Source of the DNA: Dreissena polymorpha
Lineage: Eukaryota > Mollusca > Bivalvia > Myida > Dreissenidae
DNA: 64,000 nt
NCBI RefSeq assembly: GCF_020536995.1
Contig: NC_068359.1
Location: 82,319,430 to 82,383,429 of the forward strand
Direction: 5' to 3'
Numbering within the stretch: position 1 is the stretch's first letter; each line of letters opens with the position of its first letter. Below the pieces are notes generated by a model. The model saw nothing but the letters and a program-made list of their open reading frames with translations, ran no database searches and was not told the DNA's origin. Positions 12,016 through 22,290 of this stretch are shown here, in pieces. The position numbers and the translations under genes are program-made.

Positions 12016-14978
12016 CTGCAGTTTATATTAAGGTGTAAGAGAATGAACTGGAAACACTCTTTTGTATTGGAATATTAAGGGCATATTTAAGGCATATCTT
12101 GAATATATTGACATACATTAAAACAATAAAAAGTTCTTACATGTATTACTAGTAATACAAATCTCAAGTAACAGTCTTCAAATCCTAAACTAATAAGTTT
12201 GTTTTTCCCTTATTTTCTCTTCCACATATAGTTTATGTTTTTAAGATGAACGCGGCTTCACCTCTTTGTCCTGTATGTAGTTATAGGGTCCATGGACAGG
12301 GCAGTCCCCTTCAAACTCCTTGTTGCATTCTCCACAGTCTAAGAGAACAAAATGAATACATTTGCACAAGGAAATAATCAAACTAAGTAAATGAATAATG
12401 TCAGGCACTTGAACATCAGATTTAAAAAAACCACTTATATGTATTATGCATTATGAATATTATTAAACTGCTAATTAAGAAACATATCTGAAAGACAGCC
12501 TTTGAGTCATAACACCATATATTATTTATATTCACAGAGTCATCAGTTCACATAATAATGCTCATATAGTTTCATCAAATGTTCTTTTTTTCTTTCTAAG
12601 TTATGTGTAACACATAATCTGACAGAAAAGCAAATATAACCCCATCTGAACGAAGGAGCATAACAAGGGAGCCATGATGACTATAAAGCACTGACCTGAT
12701 ATCAAGATGCAATTGTTAAAACAGGTCAATCATTTGACCTAGTTACATAGTTTCTTTCTTCCTTTGACACAGTTTTACTTTAGGCCTAGATATGGTCAAG
12801 AAAAACATTTACAAGATTAATCCAAACAAAGGACAAAATTCTCACAAAACAAGGTTTTCAATTTGAAAAAAAAGTCTGATAAAGGGAGATAATTCAAAAT
12901 GTGAATTGTTACACCCTTGTGTAAAATTCAATCTATTTTTACTCGTGGAGACTGTGATTTCAATTTGAAAAAAAGTATGATAAAGGGAGACCAACTCAAA
13001 AATGTGCACTGTTACTGATTGTTAAAAGTTACCCCCCTTGTTTCAAAATCAATCTATTTTTAGTCGTGTCGACCTTGACCTTGGAGATATTGACGTTATT
13101 CTTTCGCGAGACACACCGTAAAATGATGGTAAACTAATGTGCCAAATGATTTTAAAATATCACAATGAATGACATAGTTATGGCCCGGACAAGCTCATTT
13201 ATGGTCATTTTGACCTTTGAACTCAAAGTGTGACCTTGACCTTGGAGATGCTGTAACAATGAACGACAAAGTTATGGCCCGGACAAGCTTGCTCCGCCCG
13301 CCTGCCAGCCCACCAGCCGCAGGCCAACATTCGCCAATCTAATAACCAGTTGTTTTTTTCTTCGGTAAACTTGGTTAAAAAGCCACACATTAGGCATTTG
13401 AATTGTTATTACTATTTTTCTAAGATTTGACCTGGAGACATAATTTTTGACTACATGTGACAAAAAATTCTGACTAGCTACTTCTTCCATAGTTGCACTT
13501 GGCCTAGATATTGTTATATATAAACATTCTGACCAAATTTTATCAAGATTGAATTTTAAACAAGGCATTAAATGTTAAAAGGTTTTCAAAATTTGACTTG
13601 GTGACCTAGTTTTCACTCAACTAAACCCATTTTTATTTCAAATATTGCAAAGTTTATCATTTTGACCAAGCATTATCATGATTGATGTGCCTTCTAGAGC
13701 AGTAAGACAGATTTTCTAGGATTCGACCAATTAGCCTAGTCTCTGACCTGCTTTATCCAGGTTCTAACTTGGTTTAAATATAAATATACTGACAATATCA
13801 ATATTGATTTAACTGTTTCCTGTAGAGTGGTTACTTGCATAGTGGACATGGTGTCCGCCTAGAGTCCGGGAGTTCATGGGTTTGATCTCCACTGTGGAAG
13901 CGTTTTTAGATCTCTCTCAAAGACGCAAGGTACTGGTTCTAGCCCCAGGAAACGGTCTTGACAGCATTTCACTAAGCCTTAGGCTTTCGGTGCAATCGAG
14001 CTAACAATAAATAGGTTTAAACTAGCTAAAGTAAGTTCTCAGGAAGCTAAACATGATTATAATTTGTTTTGGTCTTTAGTTAGACTTTCTAGTGCAAGGT
14101 AATGAATATGTAGTTCTAGAGCTTACAGAGAAAATGGTCATTATCTCGTGGTTCCAGGTTCATACAGCTGGCTGGGTTCCTCTCTTGAAGACTGAACTCA
14201 GTCTTTTCTTTTTCTGGGGTCTTGGCTTTCTTCATTCTCTGCAATAGATGATATGTAAATATGTATGTTAAGGTTCAGCTCTCTATCAGCAATAATTTTT
14301 GAGTTATGGGTGAAAAAAGGAGTCGTATCTTAGGTTCTGTCAAAAATATTCGAACCAAAATATCCATGATTTGCTCAAGTTCATAAGCTAGGGCTGTCCT
14401 TGGCGAATCTATATGACTCCCCCATAATTCCCCATAATAAAATGCGAGAATATAAAAAAAACAAAGACAAAGAGCATTTATTTGGCAAATTCTGTCACAG
14501 CAAAGATTTCATTCTTAACCATTGTCTACACATTAAGGTTAATCCAGCAGTGAAAGTTTGAGCAAACTTTGCCCAGCAGCTAAAGACTTAAAACACAACA
14601 TTTTGCGATTATATTTTCTTTAGCAGAAAGACATACCAAGGACCATAATTCTGCAAAAACTTGTTGCAGCAAATGTTTCTTACTTTATGATCAGCACACA
14701 TGAATGCCCTTCAACTGTGAACGATTGGGCAAGATCTAACCAGTAGTAAAAGATAGGTTGGAAACACAAGCTTCAGGACGGACGGACACACGACGTACGT
14801 ATGGACCAACGCAATGCTTAATACATCCCTATCTGTTATTGCGATAAGAGGAAAACAAGATACCCGTAGCTTGTATATACCTTAACCTTCTTCACCTGGT
14901 CTCCCTTTTCATTTAATTTCATCTTAGCTGGTTTCAAAGACAGGGGGACAGTTGTTGTCACAGCATTCTCTGCATTTT
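11836..14978 (-). CDS. PRDM9: PRDM9-like histone methyltransferase gene, 5' part (4 exons)
   Basis: Four minus-strand exons (14978-14881, 14238-14127, 12338-12262, 12015-11836) have GT/AG borders, and their phases match exactly (98, 112, 77, 180 nt). Together they encode a basic linker, an SSXRD-like segment (FSLQERNPASCMNLEPRDND), a C-x2-C-x8-C-x2-H zinc knuckle, and a PR/SET N-terminal half (KTSKIAGLGVFAK ... FGPYGGDIVAE ... GYCWQ). This order is diagnostic of PRDM9-type proteins, which methylate histone H3 and, with a finger array, place meiotic recombination in vertebrates. The rest of the PR domain and the fingers are not found downstream on this strand. Either later exons lie outside the window or were missed, or the gene was cut by a rearrangement; a plus-strand segment at 34.9 kb carries the missing end. 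No KRAB exon was seen. Confidence 0.82.
12262..12338 (-). CDS. PRDM9: PRDM9-like exon: PR-proximal zinc knuckle
   Basis: The 77-nt exon has acceptor TTCTCTTAG/ACTG and donor AAAGAG/GTGAAG. With one base from the previous exon it gives 26 residues beginning YCGECNKEFEGDCPVHGPY. The C-x2-C-x8-C-x2-H knuckle followed by HGP is the hallmark located just before the PR/SET domain in PRDM9 relatives. Confidence 0.88.
12823..13378 (-). repeat. Dispersed intronic repeat, about 550 bp (copy 1)
   Basis: Runs from AACAAAGGACAAAATTCTCA through GACCTTGACCTTGGAGATAT, TGTGCCAAATGATTTTAAAA and CGCCAATCTAATAACCAGTT to AAACTTGGTTAAAA. A second copy lies inside the element at 29-31.4 kb. The ends resemble short inverted repeats (TAACAAGG / CCTTGTTA in the better copy). 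Located in the PRDM9-like gene's intron. Confidence 0.7.
13565..13815 (+). repeat. Degenerate relic of the 150 bp tandem family
   Basis: GTGACCTAGTTTTCACTC, TTTTGACCAAGCATTATCAT and similar words match the 8.0 kb tandem family at low identity. Old intronic debris. Confidence 0.4.
13820..14035 (+). mobile_element. tRNA-derived SINE
   Basis: The 5' part holds pol III promoter-like boxes: box A-like TAGTGGACATGGTGTCCG (about 13840) and box B-like GGGTTTGATCTCC (about 13878). The body continues CTGGTTCTAGCCCCAGGAAA and GCTTTCGGTGCAATCGAGC, and the tail is AAT-rich. This is the usual SINE layout of a tRNA-like head, a conserved body and a simple tail. It lies between the zinc-knuckle and SSXRD-like exons, antisense to the gene. 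Confidence 0.75.
14127..14238 (-). CDS. PRDM9: PRDM9-like exon: SSXRD-like segment
   Basis: The 112-nt exon runs from CTATTGCAG/AGAATG to CTCT/GTAAGC. It encodes RMKKAKTPEKEKTE followed by FSLQERNPASCMNLEPRDND and HFL. It corresponds to the YSLRERK ... EPxDDDYL stretch of vertebrate PRDM9, which sits immediately before the zinc knuckle. Its 3' phase (one base) fits the next exon. Confidence 0.82.
14240..14880. other. Intron with degenerate repeats
   Basis: AT-rich intronic sequence between PRDM9-like exons, with a GGACGGACGGACACACGACG block near 14775 typical of molluscan repeat tails. No exon found. Confidence 0.4.
14881..14978 (-). CDS. PRDM9: PRDM9-like exon: basic linker
   Basis: The 98-nt exon has acceptor TATGTTTGCAG/AAAATG and donor GTTAAG/GTATAT. 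It encodes a low-complexity lysine-rich linker (NAENAVTTTVPLSLKPAKMK ...), in phase with the SSXRD-like exon. It is supported by splice sites and phase rather than by a conserved motif. It needs one base from an upstream exon that I could not fix. Confidence 0.65.
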
Positions 14979-14999
14979 CTGCAAACATATCATTAAAAT

Positions 15000-15900
15000 T
15001 AAACTTACTTAAGTCTTAATAACTAGTCTACGAAAGTTTTCCAACACCCTCTTATTTAGCCCAAATTATATTTTTGTCACTCTTTTCGAATACAGGATTT
15101 TCGGAACAGGTATCAAGTGCACTGTTTTTTCCACCATTTTGGGAATAAAGCAGGGTCACTTTGGATAGGGAAATATTTCATCCTTTTGACTAAACTTTGG
15201 AAAATAATGTTGTTGATTTCATGCTTTAAAATTATAATAAAAGTGATTTCCATATTATATTTTCTAAGCTTCAACTTATGAGCTGGGAGGTGAATGACAC
15301 GTCAAGACTTTTATTTGTGTTGAGAATCCATACTTAACACACTTATACAACATTCTGTTAAAAAAATAGTAGTAGGACATTTTTAATAATTTCAATGTTA
15401 ATGTTCTTGGGTCCTCTCAACCCTGAAATAAAATGTCAAACAAAAATTCAAGTCTGAAGTCTTATATCCAGCGATTTTTTTTACTTTTTATACAGTACTT
15501 AAAAACGACAATTTCCAAATTAGGAAATAACTACAAATTTCCCAATTGCTCTCAATTTTTTTCGCAATTTAAGGTTTAAAAAATATCTAATGCAAAATTT
15601 AGTAAGTTTCCCTATGCAGCTGAGCATGAACCTAAGTAAATATAATATTGACAACTTAATAACACTTAGTTTTAAATTTCAAGTATGTGGGAGCAAAAAA
15701 AGCAAATACACCAATTTCCCAATATGAAGACCTCAAGATGCGAATCTTCCCAATTTCAGAGTTTTTTGCACATTTTTTTCCCAATTGGGCAAACCAAGTG
15801 GGCAACATAATTGCTGCTTATATCAGACATTCTAAAAAATCCATACATATACGTTCAAAAGAAAATATAAGATTTTGTGAACAATCTTTGGAGCCACAAG
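15000..15900. other. No firm gene content
   Basis: AT-rich. A plus-strand 98-codon frame at 15687 overlaps the possible acidic exon on the other strand and shows no domain. Confidence 0.35.
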
Positions 15901-15904
15901 AGTT

Positions 15905-15974
15905 GAATGACAGCTCTCGCTTTTCCTTTTGTCTCTTTCAAAGAATATCTCTACAAAGTCATCATCTGAAGATT
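15905..15974 (-). CDS. Possible acidic exon upstream of the PRDM9-like exons
   Basis: After a credible acceptor (TTTATTATTGTAG) the frame reads ESSDDDFVEIFFERDKRKSE. It resembles the acidic DSDEEW-type stretch between KRAB and SSXRD in PRDM9. It takes a single G from a previous exon, which is what the donor at 22850 supplies. No donor with the phase needed by the 14.98 kb exon is visible, so its lower boundary is a guess and another exon would be needed between them. Confidence 0.3.
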
Positions 15975-15999
15975 CTACAATAATAAATTACTTATGCCT

Positions 16000-16500
16000 T
16001 CGTCTCTGTCAAATATTCAATGCATCATAACAGAAGGACATAAGAAATGAAGAAATGATGGATGTGTGCGAACTGTCATCTTGGATCGGATTTTCCAGTT
16101 TGCACAAAAAGTGTTGATTGTAAAACAACTGTATTTAATATAGAAATGTTCAGCACCTAAAACAGTTTCACACTCAACCCCAGGTTTCTTTTCACAATCT
16201 TGTAACCCTTTCCTTTTAAGAAGCAAAGTGAAAATGGCTATGTGCAAACAGCATATCTTTAGAACATATGTTCTGACTAGGAGCGTATATTGACAGGAGT
16301 TGAATCAAGTATTTGACCCTTACTGTAATAAAGTCAATTTTATGCAAAATCTTATCATCCGATTTTATTGGTTTATACGTTATCTTGTTGCTTATTAATT
16401 CCTCTTTTAAAAAACAACACTTTTAGTATATTTCCGTTGTTATTAATGGATTTATAGCGCGTAAAACACAAAAAATAAACATTTTATGTTTTACACCCGC
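16000..16500. other. No gene seen
   Basis: AT-rich sequence. A 76-codon minus-strand frame has no recognisable motif. Confidence 0.4.
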
Positions 16501-16504
16501 ACGT

Positions 16505-17600
16505 TTAACCGTGTCGTAACTAAGTCACGTGACCGGTAGCTATCGATTAGCCTACATCGAAGAGCCGAGGTTATACATTTTTATGTACCCACTAACGTCT
16601 TTTTTTTAAATTATACGTTCATTTCTCGGCCAATTTTGACATATTTTATATCATTAGAAAGCCTACGTTTCGTAGTTTTCATATAAATATAAATTATGTT
16701 TTGCAAACATCATACCGTTTTAGAATCTAGATTTACGGTTTACATGTTCGTACTTTATACCGATTTGTAGCGTCTATAATTGGAGTTCAGTTTTTAAAAC
16801 TTCATCTTGCTTAAGAGAATAGAATTATGTATACGATAGAAAAAAGGGTTTAAAAATGAAAGTAAATAAGGAATGAAGGTGTATGAAAGTAGCACGCGAT
16901 CCTAACGCTCAGAACGTTTGGAGTTTTAGAATCTAGGTTGACATGTTCGTACTTTATACCGATTTGTACCGTTTATATTTGGAGTTCAGTTTTAAAAATT
17001 ACATCTTGCTTAGGCGAATAGAATTCTGTATACGATAAAAAAGATTTAAAAATGAAAGTAAGTAAGGAATGAAGACGGAAGAAAGTAGTGCGCGGTCTTA
17101 ACGCACCGAACTGATGCTACGGTCTTGGCGCTTATGCTTTTGTTTAGATACCGTCGATTTTATTTTCTTTGACATGATTACTATATTTTTATGGAATAAA
17201 TTGAACTATTTTGTTGTAGAAACATATCAATTAAGCTAATTATTATTGAAGATTAATAAATGAACGATTACAGCTCTTGTTTATAACACAGACAGGGTGT
17301 TGATTTTATGATGAGACAGCGTATAAAGCGGACCGTCTTGATATTTTACGGCTTTGCATACTTAAAATAAAATGGGTGTCAAACATTCATCGGTTGTTGT
17401 TTATTTTCAAAGAGGTTATTATGTATAATTATATGCAAGGTTATTTACCTTAAATTATCTTTTTTTTTTTAAAGATTCTTGAAAATTCTGGCTGAAAAAT
17501 ATCAAGAGGGTCCGCTATATACGTTGTCTCGTCATAAAATTAACACCCTTTCTGTGTTATAAACAAGAGTTGAAATCGTTAATTTATTAAGCTGCGAAAA
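16505..17600 (+). mobile_element. Copy of the palindrome arm family with a complete MITE
   Basis: Starts with the 130 bp end repeat (GTAGCTATCGATTAGCCTAC ... TTATGTACCCACTAACG). It continues with the arm sequence seen at 3.0-3.5 kb (GCCTACGTTTCGTAGTTTTC, GAATTATGTATACGATAG, GATGCTACGGTCTTGGCG). An internal direct duplication (two copies of TTCGTACTTTATACCGATTT) and the 300 bp foldback MITE at 17275-17575 follow. Only one arm is present, unlike the palindrome at 3-5 kb. Confidence 0.7.
17275..17577 (+). mobile_element. Foldback MITE, about 300 bp
   Basis: Ends are inverted: ATAACACAGACAGGGTGTTG ... CGTCTTGATATTTTACGG at the left, AAATATCAAGAGGGTCCGC ... TAACACCCTTTCTGTGTTAT at the right, each over about 60 bp. 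It matches the copy at 4.2 kb throughout. Confidence 0.78.
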
Positions 17601-18090
17601 AAGCGTGCAATGCGCATGGGTTGAAATGTACTCAAGCATGTGACCTTCTCTTTCTATCCCTGATCGTCCAACCCTCGTCCAACTGGGCGCTTAAAGTTGG
17701 AAGGAGGAGCATTTTTATACACGGAAAACGTTACTACGGTGTAAACTAAACAGACTAAAAAGCCCGGGAATTGTCGCACAGGTCCTTTGCTTATAAGGTA
17801 GGTACATTTATCTCTCCAAAAGATATTGTCGTTCTTTCTATTTCATATGTTTTTAGATGCTGAAGATCAAATCTATGCATGTTCTACAAGATTAATGAAA
17901 GTTCCTTCATTCAATCATGAATCTTTTTCCAAAATTCCAAAAGTGTTTGTAGGTTTCAAAGTTTCTGTTACTTATATAGTTCATGACATATGCAAAATAC
18001 CTGATGACGTAGATCACCTGAACTTTACTTCATTCTTGAGGCATTAGTGAGTGTAGCAGGATTGTTAACGTGGTGAAGAAATTGTTTATT
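17601..18090. other. No gene seen
   Basis: A 73-codon plus-strand frame at 17826 has no recognisable domain. Nothing else stands out. Confidence 0.35.
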
Positions 18091-18099
18091 GTACAAAGA
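18091..18099 (+). repeat. Target-site duplication, left
   Basis: GTACAAAGA, identical to the copy at the other end of the MULE. Confidence 0.88.
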
Positions 18100-18215
18100 G
18101 AATCCGGGTCGTTTCGCCCTAAATCCCGTTCGCCCCCGAGTCGTTTCGCCCCCCGAGTCGTTTCGCCCTGGGTCGTTTCGCCCTTATTCCTGGGTCGTTT
18201 CGCCCTTATTTTTAT
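18100..18215 (+). repeat. MULE terminal inverted repeat, left
   Basis: Built from iterations of GGGTCGTTTCGCCCT with the insert AATCCCGTTCGCCC. The outer 35 bases match the right repeat with only a few differences. The internal iterations vary in number between the ends. Confidence 0.85.
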
Positions 18216-18401
18216 ACGTATAGCGATATTAAAGGATTTATCTTAGGCTTGTCAGAAGCTGAAGTGGGATATTGTTTAATACAGTATTATATTATCTTAA
18301 TTACTGTTTATTTTGTCTTTTGAAATAAAACAAAGTACAAAGTTATTTATATTGCATATATATTGATAGCTCTAATATGAATAATAAGAATACACATGTA
18401 T

Positions 18402-18645
18402 AAACAAAACATTCAATACAATGTCGAAGCACACATACACAATAATTTGACATACATTATATTTTATCTAACATAAAACAACTGAGAAAATCACATCGAA
18501 ATACAGATTTCATTTTATATTTATTAATGAACAAAACATTCAATCCAGTCTCGAAGCACACATACACACTAATTTGACATACATCTTATTTTACCTAACA
18601 TAAAACAACTTAGCAAATCACATCAAAATTACATTGAACACAATG
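18402..18645. repeat. Tandem duplication inside the MULE, 2 x about 125 bp
   Basis: GAAGCACACATACACA, TTTGACATACAT and AACATAAAACAACT occur twice in the same order, about 125 bases apart. It lies downstream of the MULE stop codon. Confidence 0.75.
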
Positions 18646-18764
18646 TGGTAGAATACACACACAATCAGTTGATATAAACTTTGTATTTTACAACAGTTTT
18701 TTTAGTTTTGCTTATTTTAATGTCCGTAACAGACTTCATCGTCTGTTTGATAACACTATCCACT

Positions 18765-19057
18765 TCACTCCCCAGACAATCCGACAACTAAGTCTGCCGT
18801 CATGTTGTCGGACGGCCCGTACAATCTGGACACGGACTTTAAGAAATGTATTGTGGTTACTCCATTCCCCATGTATTTGTCCCACAGGGATTGTATCTTT
18901 TCCTCCAACTTGGTGCATTTGGTTGCGACATCACGATCCAGGTCGTCGGCAGCTACTGTGATAGCGACGATCTCTGCCTCAGTCATCAAGGTTGGTACAA
19001 GAACGTAGATGGAGCAGCCACCATATCTAACGGTAGTATTCAGCTTGTGGTGCCAAC
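18765..19057 (-). CDS. MULE-derived protein, C-terminal exon
   Basis: After the acceptor CACCTTATTTCAG the frame encodes GWHHKLNTTVRYGGCSIYVL, a central EAEI segment and KLEEKIQSLWDKYMGNG, then ends in TGA. The GWHxxLN opening, the YxLVPxL-x3-EAE block and the final LWxxY helix are what I recall of the C-terminus of transposase-related proteins common in molluscs. The exon needs one upstream base. The catalytic core that should precede it is absent, so no working transposase is encoded. Confidence 0.6.
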
Positions 19058-19548
19058 CTGAAATAAGGTGATACTCCTTGGCTGATATACCTAAACAGAA
19101 GACCCTGATATACACTGATAAGACCCGGTTTTCCATATGCACTACGCATTTTGAAAGTCTATGTAGAGCTCTATTTCCGCGTAAATTTTTTTTTTATTAT
19201 TTGTATTCTAATTTCTATTGTTTTTATAAAGATGTAAAGGAAAATTACAGTAACCAAATATCTTTCAGAGAATAAAATGAGCTGTTTACATCACCGACTT
19301 ATTTAATTATTTTATCTTTTATACGTCAAAGAGTGTCAGCGCTTAAAGCTAATTGAAGTTGAAATATGGTAGAAATAATATTTGTTAATACCGCAAATCG
19401 AAGAATGGACAGGATTATTAATTATTAAACTATGGAAATTTTATTACATATAAAATTTTATGACAAACAGCGTATTTTATAACAACGACAACATGCAGAC
19501 AAATAGCGCCGACACGAAATATAAATAAAATAGATAAGCATCTCGTAC

Positions 19549-19652
19549 CTGTGACATGTCCGATGTTGCCATGTGTCACATAAATCACATGTGATGGCAT
19601 GTTGGCGAGGTGAGACTATCCGATCACACGAAATACACAATTCGTCTGCCAT
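19549..19652 (-). CDS. MULE-derived protein, N-terminal zinc-finger exon
   Basis: Begins at an ATG and encodes MADELCISCDRIVSPRQHA and ITCDLCDTWQHRTCH, then reaches a good donor (CACAG/GTACGAG). The C-x2-C ... C-x2-C-x2-WQH-x2-C pattern is a PHD-like or FLYWCH-adjacent zinc ribbon often found at the start of these MULE-derived proteins. Reading through the donor adds a meaningless cysteine-rich tail. Confidence 0.6.
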
Positions 19653-20149
19653 AAGAACGTGTCGAAATATAAATTCACGAATGACGCTGCCATGGCCAAG
19701 TTGCTTTTTATATACACTTTCGGCGAATATCTTGAGATCAAAAGATGCAAACTGGCTTAAAGTTTATAAAAACAATATCACGCCTTTATAATGTCTCCTT
19801 TTGATGTTTCTTAGCTAGTAATTAGTCAATCATCTGATCACACGTCTTCCGATCTAAGTGTGTTTGATAATTGTTAAATTGGTCCCGAAATTATTTTAAC
19901 TGACACAATGAATCATAACGTTTCCGTTAATTAATTGCAATTAAAATCAAACGGATAATTGAGCAAACATCAAATTTGTAATAATTAAATAATCTTAATT
20001 TCCCATATATCATAAACAAGTACTAAATTAAAATTGCAATTAATAATAAAATTTGTATTAAAAATCTTAATTTTCCATATATGTTAAACAAATACTATTA
20101 GGAGAGAAAGAATCATTTACAAAAGCCTAATATTACATAATAATTAAAT

Positions 20150-20249
20150 AAGGGCGAAACAACCCACTTGTAAGGGCGAAACGACCCTGGGCGAAACCAC
20201 CCTGGGTGACAGAGGGCGAACGGGATTAAGGGCGAAACGACCCGAGACG
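20150..20249 (-). repeat. MULE terminal inverted repeat, right
   Basis: Reads AGGGCGAAACGACCCTGGGC and GGGCGAACGGGATTAAGGGC toward the end, the complement of the left repeat. Confidence 0.85.
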
Positions 20250-20258
20250 GTACAAAGA
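20250..20258 (+). repeat. Target-site duplication, right
   Basis: GTACAAAGA, identical to the left copy. The unduplicated insertion site would have been a single GTACAAAGA. Confidence 0.88.
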
Positions 20259-21560
20259 AGATATTTGCCCGAGGAAACATAAAGTTAAGGGTTTTTCAGG
20301 TTAATGTGCCGAAAGGCAGTAGGAATTATAACTTTGTAGAGGTTGTTTGTTAAACAAAGTAAATGTTTATGAGACAAAGATGTTGCGATCATGGCAACAC
20401 TACTTGCATATGGCGTGAGGTTTAAACAGATATCATGACAAACAATAAGCTTGACCTAACCTTCCTTTACTTTTTCCATCTGACGTTGGTTACCTGTCAC
20501 GTTTGCTTTTAAAAAATACTAGGATTGCCATATATTGAAATAAGGTATCTGACCTATTGTCTGATAGGTTGCTAGTAATAGACTTAGCGGCAGTCATGTT
20601 ATAAACAAGGGGATTGTTCACAGCATCGGTAGAATGTACTTTTAATAGATACATCTTTTTTTAAGTTGGATCTTCCTTACTTTTTTGCTACTGAATATTA
20701 AACTCACTTAATTTCAATGTAACAATTTGTTGTTAAGTTTATCTTGAACAAATATTTTTTGCAATCTGTTTATAAATCATAAAATGATGTCATTAAATAT
20801 TTTTTGATGAATATAATAAAACAAGAATTTTGAGAATGTTAACATAAAAGAATAATACTAACCATTTGGTGAAAACAAACAAAATAATACAATTTTTTTA
20901 ATGTTATATACACACACGGTTAATGGACTAAATATAAACAAACACACTTGAGTGTTCTTCTTGTGTTAATGATGTATCAAACTGAGTTAAATTAATATAT
21001 ATAATTTGTTTACCTTTCAATATCTTGCATTTCACATCTTAAGTTCAATGCTATTTCAATTAACTGAACAGCGTGACAAACATATAAAGCAGAATATGCA
21101 TATGAATCTGATTATACACAGATCCACTATCATATAAATCAAATCATGTTTGTCTATTTCCATGTTCGAAAGATCCTCTTCTTAATTGTTTTACTTCGCG
21201 AGTAGACTAACTCCAATTTGCAAACAGAAACACTGGTTTCCATGACACAAATTCACTGTGCACATTTCTTAACAAAACATGTGTTTCTTGTATCTTTAAC
21301 GTAGTCTTTTTCTTTGACAAACTCATTTCATTATTCCTATCAAACTATATGATGTCAGTCGTTAATTCGATTGCTATTTGTCATTTCAATAATCTTAATT
21401 TTTGCTTCACAACGGCGCCATTTGCATACGAAATTGCTAACACATTTTAAGACACCAATTTTAATTGGAAGATTGGGAAACGACAGCCAATTATATCGCT
21501 TGTTTTAAAAATGCTTAGGCAGAATCTACCAGTGTAAAATGCGGAGAGATTTCGCGAACG
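20259..21560. other. No gene seen
   Basis: AT-rich sequence with no coding pattern, RNA gene or repeat I can name. Confidence 0.45.
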
Positions 21561-21564
21561 CAGA

Positions 21565-22160
21565 TATATTAGGCGTATGTTCATTTTTGTGATCCCCGGG
21601 GCAGGGTCAAATTTGACCCCAGGAGCATAATTTGAACAAACTAAGTATATTACTATTAGATGTCACTACATACCGAATTTGGTAGCCCTAGGCCCTACGG
21701 TAATGGACAAATAGATTTTTAAAGTTTGCACAAAATGGGCTTTATATAAACGTATGTTCAATTTTGTGACCCCCCGGGCAGGGTCAAATTTGACCCCAGG
21801 GGCATAATTTGAAGACATTTGGTAGAGGACTATTAGATGTCTCAACATACTAAATTTGATAGCCCTAGGCCCAATGGTTATGGAGGAGAAGATTTTGAAA
21901 GTTTTCACAAAATAGGCCTTATATAAGCAAATTTTCAATTTTGTGACTCCCGGGGCAGGGTCAAATTTAACCCCAGGGGCATAATTTGAACATATTTGAA
22001 AGAGGTTCACCCCGGGAACATTTGTGACTAGTTTTATCAGAATTGGACTTGTAGTTTAGGAGAAGAAGGTGTTTAAAGAAAAAGTTAACGCACGCACGCA
22101 CACACGACGGACACAGGACCATGACATAAGCCCCGCTGGCCTCTGGCCAGTGGAGCTAAA
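21565..22160 (-). repeat. Pearl-like element, short copy with 3 core units
   Basis: Inverted copy of the family at 1-2.2 kb. Three core units (CACAAAATAGGCCTTATATA, TTTGACCCCAGGGGCATAAT) are followed by a unique end ATGACATAAGCCCCGCTGGC and GGCCAGTGGAGCTAAAAA. The complement of that end, TTTTTAGCTCCACTGG, pairs with CAGTGGAGC at the end of the first array. Confidence 0.8.
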
Positions 22161-22164
22161 AAAG

Positions 22165-22290
22165 ACGTGAGCGGGTACATCAAAATGTATAACCTCGCCG
22201 CTTCGATGTACGCTAATCGATAGCTACCGGTCACGTGAGTAAGTTACGACAAGACATTTGCCGATACGGTCCCGTTTTATATCCGTCTCA
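22165..22290 (+). repeat. Dispersed 130 bp repeat end
   Basis: GGGTACATCAAAATGTATAA ... TACGCTAATCGATAGCTACC ... ATTTGCCGATACGGTCCCG. It is another copy of the block at 5.02 kb, here squeezed between two other repeat families. Confidence 0.65.

Larger units (their letters stand above)
18100..20249 (-). mobile_element. Mutator-like DNA transposon (MULE), internally deleted
   Basis: The element has terminal inverted repeats of about 100 bp starting CGGGTCGTTTCGCCCT ... AATCCCGTTCGCCC and is flanked by the perfect 9-bp direct repeat GTACAAAGA. A 9-bp duplication is typical of Mutator-like elements. Inside, on the minus strand, are an N-terminal zinc-finger exon and a C-terminal exon resembling MULE-derived proteins of invertebrates, but only about 490 bp separate them, too little for a transposase core. 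It is therefore a non-autonomous deletion derivative. The intact duplication and well-matched ends suggest a fairly recent insertion. Confidence 0.88.
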
